A stretch of DNA of 64,000 nucleotides from Paramacrobiotus metropolitanus (lineage: Eukaryota > Tardigrada > Eutardigrada > Parachela > Macrobiotidae), in contig NW_026570233.1 of NCBI RefSeq assembly GCF_019649055.1, positions 1,054,001 through 1,118,000 on the forward strand. The letters are read 5' to 3'. Position numbers and translations under genes: made by a program. The notes beneath the pieces are model-generated. The model did no database searches. It saw only the letters and a program-made list of their open reading frames with translations, and was not told where the DNA came from. This document shows, in pieces, positions 40,538 to 48,291 of the stretch. Each line of letters begins with the position of its first letter. The stretch's first letter is position 1.

Positions 40538-43093
40538 ATGCCGACGAACATAGAACAACTGGACGCGATCCGAACAAGGATACGGAATGCACAGAACCGG
40601 ATGAATCGGTATCCCCAGCTCGTCCAGAACTTGGACGCAGCTGAACGTCGGTCATCGGCCGTACCAATGCCCACATTGGCAGACGTACGGTCCGCCATCC
40701 AAGCCGGAGACACAATTCTCGACGGATTAAGGATGACGCAAGGCGGAGACTTAGTAGCCATTAACAACAGAGCCCGGACAGTGAACGATCTCTACCGGAG
40801 CCTACGGATCGCCCGCCAACTAGCGGAACAGCATGGCGGCATAACCACAGACGATCAGGCCATCCGACTGGACATGCATTACCGAAGGATTCAACAGATA
40901 ATTCAGAGCCAGACAGGTGGAGCCGAACAACAAGTTCCCCAGCTCAGGTACCATGCGATGGCACTGCAGATCGGTCAGGATGACCAGACGACAGAGGTCT
41001 GGAAAACCATCCTCGACGGCAAACAAGCCCTACAAGGAATCTACGGACGCATGGCGGACGGAATCCGAGATCCCACTACCATAGATCCAGTTCGGACAAT
41101 CAACGATCTCATAGCCCACATAGGGCTAACTGAAGATCTTACTCGGTACGGTTTGCCCACCACAGAGGTGGACAAACACCGACTCCGAACAGCTATGGAT
41201 CAGGTGAAGACGGCTATTTTGGCGGAGAAACATCCGACCTCACCGATGGATAACGTCCAACCGACGGCGTTCCCACTCGGAGCCGCAGCGACTTCACCGA
41301 TCTCATCGCCTCCGCCAACGACCACACAGGTCGTAACGGCGAAACCTTCCTCACCCAACAGGACAATCCTCTATGGCGAAATCGCCATACAGGAGGCGGA
41401 AGACACTCTAAAACGGATTCAGCAACGCGCCGAGAGAGGACTCGAGCTCAACGTGCAGAGGATAACTTCCAAATTCGCCACTCACATACAACTTGTGAAG
41501 AACCTGATACAACCAGGCACGGTCGAACCGGGAGCCCAATTTCGACTCCTAATGAACAGCATCGATCAGCTGCGTGAATATAGCCGAAGCCAACGCCGGC
41601 CACAGTCACCGAGTCAACACCGACCAGAGGACCCTGACACGGAAACTTCAGACGCGTTACCGTCGACCTCATCGGCGACGGAGATGCACTCGGCAATGCG
41701 AAAAAGCCGCAGGGAAAAGATGTCTTCCATCCTCAGCGACGGATGGGATTTACTGGAAGACCTCCAACGAACCTTTGTACAAAACACACCAACAGATGCT
41801 GAAACCTTGAGAGTGGCGCGGCAGAAAATGAACGATCTGACGGCCTACCTGAAGAAGGCAGACGTTCTCATTCGCAAAGAAGAACCGACCGACGTCGACG
41901 AACGACAACTTAGGTCGGCAGTTGAGCGCATCACAGAGATCCTCAACGCGGAACCCGAGTACATTCGGATCGCCACACCGTCGCCACCTCGCCGAGCAGC
42001 ACCGACCACGACAGCGGTGATGGCTCTAGTCGGCACAACGCCTATGAATAACCTACCGGCTAACTTGGATATAATTGCCCAAGCTGGACAGGATTTGGCA
42101 GACATCTACTTCCACAGACTTGGTCAACCCATAACGGATCAGGAGGCAACCGACCTCACCCGAATTGACCGAGCTCTACGACTTGAGCTGGATTGGGCCG
42201 ATACTCTAGGCTCATGGGGAACACCCCCACCAGGTCCGAACCGAGACCGGCTTATCGAAGCACTCCAGTCGGTGATTGACTACGTCAAACAGTACTTGGC
42301 AAACCCGAACAAAGCGGGAGCGCCAGTACAAACGGGCCAGAAAACGCCCTCCCCAGTCCCATCACCCGGACTTGACGTCGAACTTCCATTTGCAGAAGTG
42401 GTCGACCCAAACGAAGTCAACATTGGCGAAGTCGAAGACCAATACCGAGAAGCGGTCGACGTCATGGAGAAGCTCGGAAAACAACTCCGAGAACTCGACC
42501 CGAATAACGCCATGGAAAAACAAATGCGCGATGCCCTGGATCAGCAGTACAGTATCTGCTCCAGGCGGGTCGAAGACTTGTGGAAAATCTTGGAAGCTAA
42601 CCCACAAAGGGTTCAGCCGACTTCCACTCAGTCGCAGCCGACTGCTTCGCAACAACCGCTCGAGCCCACATTGGCAGAACAGCGCGAAGCCCTTAACGAC
42701 AAGTTGGCTCGTACACGGAGGATTGCCGACAACTTGCAACGTCAAGTCGACAGTATGGACGGAACAGATCCGACCATCCGTAATATTCGGACGGCAATCG
42801 AAGACCAAATTAGAGTCTCTCAAATGCACATTCAGGACGTGCAAGTCGATCTCGAGATTCTACGGCGAAAGGAACTCGAGGAACACCGGAAAGAAGCGGA
42901 ACAACGCGCATCCGGTTCGCAACAGCCGACTACCTCGAGCCAGCCGACTTCGACAACAGTTCGGAATCCACCTCAGCCGACCTCAACAACAGGCCTGGCT
43001 AAACCGAAACCGATGGAAATGGCCGACCAGCTCGGATCATGGAAGCCATACCCGACACGGACGAACTGCCGAGTACGGTCGCGCCACACATAG
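40538..43093 (+). CDS. ORF5: unknown; chain of helical-hairpin modules
   Basis: 851 codons from the first ATG, 40538 (the frame is open from slightly further left). Almost entirely predicted helix, with recurring two-helix modules such as LGKQLRELDPNNAMEKQMRD, LQRQVDSMDGTDPTIRNIRT and LQRTFVQNTPTDAETLRVAR. Pro/Thr/Gln linkers separate them (PTTTQVV, TSTQSQPTASQQP). No catalytic motif, no membrane segment, no family recognised. The last 55 nt overlap ORF6 in the -1 frame. Position and module sharing with ORF4 and ORF6 suggest that the three proteins act together, possibly as structural proteins. Confidence 0.8.
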   Translation: MPTNIEQLDAIRTRIRNAQNRMNRYPQLVQNLDAAERRSSAVPMPTLADVRSAIQAGDTILDGLRMTQGGDLVAINNRARTVNDLYRSLRIARQLAEQHGGITTDDQAIRLDMHYRRIQQIIQSQTGGAEQQVPQLRYHAMALQIGQDDQTTEVWKTILDGKQALQGIYGRMADGIRDPTTIDPVRTINDLIAHIGLTEDLTRYGLPTTEVDKHRLRTAMDQVKTAILAEKHPTSPMDNVQPTAFPLGAAATSPISSPPPTTTQVVTAKPSSPNRTILYGEIAIQEAEDTLKRIQQRAERGLELNVQRITSKFATHIQLVKNLIQPGTVEPGAQFRLLMNSIDQLREYSRSQRRPQSPSQHRPEDPDTETSDALPSTSSATEMHSAMRKSRREKMSSILSDGWDLLEDLQRTFVQNTPTDAETLRVARQKMNDLTAYLKKADVLIRKEEPTDVDERQLRSAVERITEILNAEPEYIRIATPSPPRRAAPTTTAVMALVGTTPMNNLPANLDIIAQAGQDLADIYFHRLGQPITDQEATDLTRIDRALRLELDWADTLGSWGTPPPGPNRDRLIEALQSVIDYVKQYLANPNKAGAPVQTGQKTPSPVPSPGLDVELPFAEVVDPNEVNIGEVEDQYREAVDVMEKLGKQLRELDPNNAMEKQMRDALDQQYSICSRRVEDLWKILEANPQRVQPTSTQSQPTASQQPLEPTLAEQREALNDKLARTRRIADNLQRQVDSMDGTDPTIRNIRTAIEDQIRVSQMHIQDVQVDLEILRRKELEEHRKEAEQRASGSQQPTTSSQPTSTTVRNPPQPTSTTGLAKPKPMEMADQLGSWKPYPTRTNCRVRSRHT
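41105..41138 (+). repeat. ACATA hairpin, 13 bp
   Basis: TAGCCC-ACATA-GGGCTA, then AC bulge, TCA/TGA, A bulge, GATC/GATC. Both bulges are on the 3' side. Confidence 0.88.
41151..41177 (+). repeat. ACAGA hairpin with C-A mismatch
   Basis: CCACC-ACAGA-GGTGG, C-A mismatch, outer GTTTG/CAAAC: 10 bp. Confidence 0.87.
41313..41341 (+). repeat. ACACA hairpin in ORF5
   Basis: ACGACC-ACACA-GGTCGT, perfect 6 bp; outer CGCC/GGCG beyond an A/AAC internal loop. Confidence 0.85.
42596..42617 (+). repeat. ACAAA hairpin in ORF5
   Basis: AACCC-ACAAA-GGGTT, one bulged C on the 3' side, outer GCT/AGC. Confidence 0.8.
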
Positions 43094-46000
43094 TCAAACT
43101 ATTGGCTCGAGTAGCGGAACTCATCACAGAGATGAGAGCCCGCAGAAACTTTTGCGAGGATAACAGCCAAGAAGCAAACGACTTGGACCGGGATATCTTG
43201 GCGTGTGGAAACAATACCCGGTTCATACGACGACTTTGTCATCCGGACGCCCCACAGACAACCAGGACTCGACAACATTTGATCAGAACGACTTCATGGT
43301 TGGAAACAAGGGTAAACGAGTACGAAGAAGAGAAGGAACGGGACAAAGAAAAGGAATCGACTAACCTGGCAACAAACGCCATGGCTGAAGGTCGGTCGTC
43401 TCGGATCACAAAGATCCAGTCGGCTCGGAAACCAAATTTCGATTCTGTCCGACTTCCACCCCCAGCCCCACCAGCCAAACCCGACCTTGAATGGGTAAAA
43501 GCAGTTAACACACAGTTACTGCGAGTGGACGCCGTCATCCTCGAACTCCGAAAGATGATGGACGAAACCGACCAACGGACTCCGCAATACTGTCAGATCG
43601 ACATTAACCTCGGACACTTGGAAAACAACACCAAGGAAGCCCGATTTATCCTCCGACCAACAACAGTGTGGTCGGCAAAGAATCAGGAACGGCTGCAAAC
43701 TCTGACGGCCATGATTCAATCCTTCGTAGATGACTTCCATAAGCGGAAGGAAGCGGAAGAGCAACGTAAGCCGAAGAAGCCGCCCTCCGCCAAGAAGCCT
43801 AAGGTACAACCTGTCAAGCCGACACAGGTAGTCTCACCGGTGAGTCACCAAGACGACCCGATGGGCGACTTACCAGTACCGGGGCTCGAAGGAGAAGACG
43901 AACCGATGGACACGTCGGACGAAGTCGGAGCGACAGAAGCTAACCGACCCAAGCCTCTCGAACGACCGATGACTCTATCGGGGCTCTCACAAAGAGAACC
44001 CCAGAGCGAGCGGGTAGAAGAGCACGGACCACGCAGGCGTCTCTTCCCGACAAGGTCGCCATCACCAGCCAGAACCAAGGAACAACTCTTGGAACTGCTG
44101 AAGGCGACTTCGTCCCCCGTACCTCCGGCTCAAGAAAAGCCAAGTCCGTCACGGAAGGTGATGGGAGCGAAGGCCTTGTTTACTCCCGGCGTCCACAAGA
44201 AGTTGGTCAGCCAAGCCAAGACACTAGATCTTCAACGGATCCTTTACGAAGCACAACTTCAAGGAGGTATCCGAGATCGGACCATGACGGAAGAGCAACA
44301 GACTCAATTGGCCCAGAAGATCCACGCTACGATCCAGGATAGGGACAAAGTCCTGAGACGGTTGGTAACTCTGAGATGCGGAAAGCAGGAGTTACGACAA
44401 CTCCCGCTGGACTCTAACATGATCCAAACGATCCAACGGCTCCGCAACCCCAGTATCAACCCAGGCGCCTATACGCTGGAGATCCAACCTCGGCCCGGAG
44501 AAGAGGTAACCGAGAAGATTCCGATAACAATGTCGGATAGTAGCGAAGATGAGGAGAACGCGGACAATATCGACTCCGACGACTCCACCCACCAGAAGGC
44601 AGCGGCACCACCAAAGGGATCCACGCCGAAACGAGGCAGATCGCCGATAAAACAAATTTCGCCGACCCGATCAGCATCCCAGCCGACCAAGCTGCCAAGT
44701 CAACCGACGATTGAGAAACCACCTAGGTTCTCACCTCGGAATACTCCGACGAAACCGAAGAAAACCCAAGAGGAGATGGACACAACATTCCCTTTAGAAG
44801 CGCGAGTCGAAACAACGGTCGAAACGTCACCACAAAGGGACGAACCGACCTCGGTACACTCCGGCCCACGTCTAACGATTGACGAGTCTCGAACAAACGA
44901 GACAGTAAAGCAGTCGGTAAACATACCGACCAAACGGAGTACGGCTAAGGAGAAGCCACCTCAGGACTCATCGCGCGAATTCCACGACGACCTAGCTTTA
45001 CAACATGTAAAGGACCTGACGAGGTCGGAACAGGATGCCTGCATCGACATGGCATACCCGGAGGACAGGGAACTCTGGCACTCGCTAAGAATCCGACGTG
45101 CCAGCATAGTCGGAAACACCACGGAAGCTCGGCGCGACCATGACCGACTTACCGAGAAGATGTCTGACGTCATGAAACGTATGGGAGAACATTACCGAGC
45201 GGAAAAGAGTCGACCTAAAGCCCTACAAGCGGCTACGCCGACTCGTCACAAAGTCACCGCTCCGGAGCCCAAGTCGACCAAGAAGACAGTACAACAATCT
45301 GTCGTCAAGATGAAAGTTCCCCCACCGACCAGACAACCGTCCGTCCAAATCGACGACGATCTCGACACACGAGTTATTAACTCGGCCAACTCCGCGCAAT
45401 CCCATAAGGATAAACGGAAGGCCAAGAAGGAAACAGCGAAACAGCCTGCTAAGCCGCAACCGACGGAAACCCAGAAGAAACCAGTAAAGTCGGAAGCCAA
45501 AGAGACGACCAAACCGAAGTCGGACTCTACGGTGAAGACGCCGAAGCCCAACCCGGCCAAGCGGCATAAGTCATCCGATGACCTGGACATCTCAGATGCC
45601 GGCCCACAAAGGACCGAGCAGAAGGAAAAGGCTCAACAACCGCACGACAAGGAGGCGGTGGAGCGTAAATTCAAGGAAGTTATGGAGCGAACCGGCACAA
45701 AGCCGGCTAAGACTTCAGGAGGTCGGCTACGGAACCCACCAAAACCGCCGACTCCGATCGAACAAAGGCAGCCTTCCACATCCAAGCAACAGTCTGATGC
45801 GGAATCCGATCACATCTCGGACATCGAAGAAAAGGATTCAATCTCCGACCATGGAGAGGGCGATCCCTATGAAGGATTTAAAGGCGACCTGAAAGAAATG
45901 TTCGACCATGGAGCGGACACTGACGAATCACAGTGGCCAGCCCCAGACGACGTACGCGAGCGTCTTCCGGACGAACAGCCGGATGACCCGGTCGAGACGT

Positions 46001-48075
46001 TAATCCGTACCGTCCGAGTACACGTAGAGGTCGTAAGAAGTATTGAAAACGCCAGGAAAAACGGCGTGGACATCTACCAATCCTTGGTCCGAGACCTGTC
46101 CAACAACATTCAAGTCGGAGGCGAAACCGGAAAGTGGTTGACGCATCAACTCATGATGCAGATCGTCGCCTGGACTCTGGATTTCGGATTAGCAGTAGCC
46201 GTTCACCGACAATGGGGACGGATGGCCGAACTGCTCCCACCGGACCTCATTAAAGCACTTAGAAGTGCAGCCGCCAGAAATGCGGACGACACACCAACTC
46301 GGATCGCAAGGTGTATCGGATACATTCGGAATCCCCGCGGATCGACATTGGTCCAAATTGCCCGTGTATATAACGTGATGTACATGGACAAGAAGGGCAA
46401 CATCGATGACATTATCGACCATATAGCAGGTCGAATCGAAGCCCTAGTCGCGGAACATACCCTTCAGACGACAAACGCGGAACGCGATGTACCGGTACGA
46501 TACACCGTGCCCAACTTCATACCGGAACAACATCGGCGTGAATTTAACCTCCGGATGTCTTACGTCAACACGGACAAGCCTCCGGCGGGTACGGAACCTA
46601 CCGAAGAGTATAGCGACTCCAACGAACAACCGTCGGACGAAGCAGCCAACCTGCTGCACATAGCTCGAACGGCAGGACAGTCGTCACAAAGACGAGTCCA
46701 AGTTTTATCCCTACCTCGAGCACCCCATGAACCGACAACATATGTCGGCACGGCATCAGCTCCAGCGGGACGAGCAAGCACGGCGAACCCGACTCGGAGC
46801 GCTAAAGGACGGTTCATACCGAAGGATGTACAGTCACTTCCACCGTCCTCGCCCATGGAAATTTCGCCGGAACCAGAAGACCAAACCCAACAAAAGGGAA
46901 AGTCAAAGTCGACTAAGACAAAGTCGACTAAGCCGGCTAAGAGGAAGGAACCGAAGTCATCCGAATTGATTTCGTCGTCCGAGGAAGAAACCGAGGACGA
47001 TGACGACGACGATTTCCAAACACCTGGGAACGGGTCGCCAAAGGACGATGACGACGACGACGAGAACGGTAAACCCCCACCACCGTCGAACTCGGCACCT
47101 CAACAGCAGGCCGAACCGGAGATACCGGATAGGCAACCCGAAGAGAAGGATAACGGTGATAAAGCCGAAGATCCTAAGGGCGAAGAGGCAGATGGCGGAG
47201 TATACGTCCCTCGCAAGTACGGTCAACGGATATCATTGACTCCCGACACTGACCAACAACCTCTTCTCTCGGAATGGAACGAAGACACGATGGAAGTCCT
47301 ACCAGACGACATTCCTCCGTTGGTCAACGTTCGGGTGAAGTATACCGGCATTAAATCGGCTTCAAAACCGAAGCCGAGTGTCTCGGAATATGACGCAGGA
47401 TGGATGTACACGTTCGCCGCTCTGAAGGCCCTTGCGACAAAAGGACCAAAATTCGCCACACCAAGGATCGCCTTCAAACTCCTCCAACACTGGAAGGTAG
47501 ACGAGAAGGGCGACTGGCGACAACTGAGCCAGAATAACGTACGACATTACTGTGACTTGGGATACCATGCACGGAAGTTGATACGAACATACACCAGCGA
47601 AAAACGGATGTACTACGAGTTCCCGCCGGCTCAAAGAGACCCGGCTCCTTCAACATATGAAGGATGGATACACGCTATCGAAGCGTGCATGGGAATGTCA
47701 TGGCATCCGGAAGGATTGACCCGCGGAGAAATACTCCACCAACTCACGGCACGGTTTGAGTTCGAATGGAAAACTGAGAAACCCCAGCTAACCGACACAA
47801 AGTATAAGTCGAAACCGGACCCGACGGAACGACGAACGAAGTATTCCCTGGAGGACGACCTGGAATTCGTCTTGTCGAAGGCGCTTAACCAACAGCGGTT
47901 CGCCTCGAATACGGATAAAATCCAGGGCGGTCAACGGTTTCTGGCCTTAAACCCATCGACTCACCGGCACGGACACTTACCGACTACACGACCGACCTCG
48001 GCACAACCGACCGAGTCGGCCGACTCGCACACAGCAAGTCGGCCGGAGTCGACAGAAGCACCTACCCGGGAATGA
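43039..48075 (+). CDS. ORF6: very large protein of unknown function, globular C-terminal domain
   Basis: 1678 codons from ATG 43039, inside the end of ORF5. Residues 1-240 hold two more helical-hairpin modules (VILELRKMMDETDQRTPQYC). Residues about 250-960 are Lys/Pro/Ser-rich, disordered and basic. Residues about 970-1170 are a helical domain (QWGRMAELLPPDLIKALRSA). An acidic tract lies near 1310-1350 (SSEEETEDDDDDDF). The C-terminal 300 residues look globular, with tryptophans in a pattern that might be winged-helix (RIAFKLLQHWKVDEKGDWRQ and MSWHPEGLTRGEILHQL). No family can be named with confidence. Charge layout suggests nucleic-acid contact. No membrane segment. Confidence 0.8.
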   Translation: MEAIPDTDELPSTVAPHIVKLLARVAELITEMRARRNFCEDNSQEANDLDRDILACGNNTRFIRRLCHPDAPQTTRTRQHLIRTTSWLETRVNEYEEEKERDKEKESTNLATNAMAEGRSSRITKIQSARKPNFDSVRLPPPAPPAKPDLEWVKAVNTQLLRVDAVILELRKMMDETDQRTPQYCQIDINLGHLENNTKEARFILRPTTVWSAKNQERLQTLTAMIQSFVDDFHKRKEAEEQRKPKKPPSAKKPKVQPVKPTQVVSPVSHQDDPMGDLPVPGLEGEDEPMDTSDEVGATEANRPKPLERPMTLSGLSQREPQSERVEEHGPRRRLFPTRSPSPARTKEQLLELLKATSSPVPPAQEKPSPSRKVMGAKALFTPGVHKKLVSQAKTLDLQRILYEAQLQGGIRDRTMTEEQQTQLAQKIHATIQDRDKVLRRLVTLRCGKQELRQLPLDSNMIQTIQRLRNPSINPGAYTLEIQPRPGEEVTEKIPITMSDSSEDEENADNIDSDDSTHQKAAAPPKGSTPKRGRSPIKQISPTRSASQPTKLPSQPTIEKPPRFSPRNTPTKPKKTQEEMDTTFPLEARVETTVETSPQRDEPTSVHSGPRLTIDESRTNETVKQSVNIPTKRSTAKEKPPQDSSREFHDDLALQHVKDLTRSEQDACIDMAYPEDRELWHSLRIRRASIVGNTTEARRDHDRLTEKMSDVMKRMGEHYRAEKSRPKALQAATPTRHKVTAPEPKSTKKTVQQSVVKMKVPPPTRQPSVQIDDDLDTRVINSANSAQSHKDKRKAKKETAKQPAKPQPTETQKKPVKSEAKETTKPKSDSTVKTPKPNPAKRHKSSDDLDISDAGPQRTEQKEKAQQPHDKEAVERKFKEVMERTGTKPAKTSGGRLRNPPKPPTPIEQRQPSTSKQQSDAESDHISDIEEKDSISDHGEGDPYEGFKGDLKEMFDHGADTDESQWPAPDDVRERLPDEQPDDPVETLIRTVRVHVEVVRSIENARKNGVDIYQSLVRDLSNNIQVGGETGKWLTHQLMMQIVAWTLDFGLAVAVHRQWGRMAELLPPDLIKALRSAAARNADDTPTRIARCIGYIRNPRGSTLVQIARVYNVMYMDKKGNIDDIIDHIAGRIEALVAEHTLQTTNAERDVPVRYTVPNFIPEQHRREFNLRMSYVNTDKPPAGTEPTEEYSDSNEQPSDEAANLLHIARTAGQSSQRRVQVLSLPRAPHEPTTYVGTASAPAGRASTANPTRSAKGRFIPKDVQSLPPSSPMEISPEPEDQTQQKGKSKSTKTKSTKPAKRKEPKSSELISSSEEETEDDDDDDFQTPGNGSPKDDDDDDENGKPPPPSNSAPQQQAEPEIPDRQPEEKDNGDKAEDPKGEEADGGVYVPRKYGQRISLTPDTDQQPLLSEWNEDTMEVLPDDIPPLVNVRVKYTGIKSASKPKPSVSEYDAGWMYTFAALKALATKGPKFATPRIAFKLLQHWKVDEKGDWRQLSQNNVRHYCDLGYHARKLIRTYTSEKRMYYEFPPAQRDPAPSTYEGWIHAIEACMGMSWHPEGLTRGEILHQLTARFEFEWKTEKPQLTDTKYKSKPDPTERRTKYSLEDDLEFVLSKALNQQRFASNTDKIQGGQRFLALNPSTHRHGHLPTTRPTSAQPTESADSHTASRPESTEAPTRE
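43501..43522 (+). repeat. ACACA hairpin in ORF6
   Basis: TAAC-ACACA-GTTA with one bulged T on the 5' side and outer GCAG/CTGC: 8 bp. Confidence 0.8.
43980..44002 (+). repeat. ACAAA hairpin with C-A mismatch
   Basis: TCTC-ACAAA-GAGA, C-A mismatch, outer GGGG/CCCC. Loop register differs from the PTTQV-coding sites. Confidence 0.83.
44825..44842 (+). repeat. ACAAA hairpin with bulged A
   Basis: CGTC, bulged A, CC, loop ACAAA, GG, GACG. Confidence 0.75.
45692..45706 (+). repeat. ACAAA hairpin in ORF6
   Basis: CCGGC-ACAAA-GCCGG, perfect 5 bp. Confidence 0.75.
46675..46699 (+). repeat. ACAAA hairpin in ORF6
   Basis: TCGTC-ACAAA-GACGA, 5' AG bulge, outer GGAC/GTCC: 9 bp. Confidence 0.8.
46732..46748 (+). 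repeat. ACATA hairpin in ORF6
   Basis: CCGACA-ACATA-TGTCGG, perfect 6 bp. Confidence 0.83.
47646..47664 (+). repeat. ACATA hairpin in ORF6
   Basis: TCCTTCA-ACATA-TGAAGGA, perfect 7 bp, inside the putative globular C-terminal domain. Confidence 0.85.
48017..48045 (+). repeat. ACACA hairpin with C-A mismatch, 11 bp
   Basis: GC-ACACA-GC, C-A mismatch, then a 9-bp lower stem with 5' arm CGGCCGACT. Near the end of ORF6. Confidence 0.87.
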
Positions 48076-48291
48076 GGTAACGCAGAATGCGTTGGAGGAG
48101 TGGCATAACCGACCTTCCTCCAGTGACACCATACAGGCGTCATCGACCAACAGAAGTCGATCTACCTCATAGACGACCACAAAGGCGTCTTGGACCAGCT
48201 CGAGAACCGACCTGGCCCGACCGTAGTAATCATAGGATGTAAAAGTATAGGATGCAACCGAGAAACGGTTCGCTTACTTTTGTTTTGACAG
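48076..48291 (+). promoter_or_regulatory. ORF6-ORF7 spacer with hairpins and candidate 3' splice site
   Basis: Noncoding. It holds ATCGAC/GTCGAT around CAACAGAA (48142-48161), the bulged-A ACAAA hairpin AGACG-A-CC/GG-CGTCT (48171-48190) and AACCG-AGAAA-CGGTT (48256-48270). It ends CTTACTTTTGTTTTGACAG, a strong acceptor with AG at 48290-48291. Confidence 0.65.

Noticed and set aside
42276-43163. 295-codon frame overlapping ORF5/ORF6
   Set aside because: It is an alternative-frame shadow of ORF5 with scrambled Arg/Ser-rich composition. ORF5 continues its helical modules through the region.
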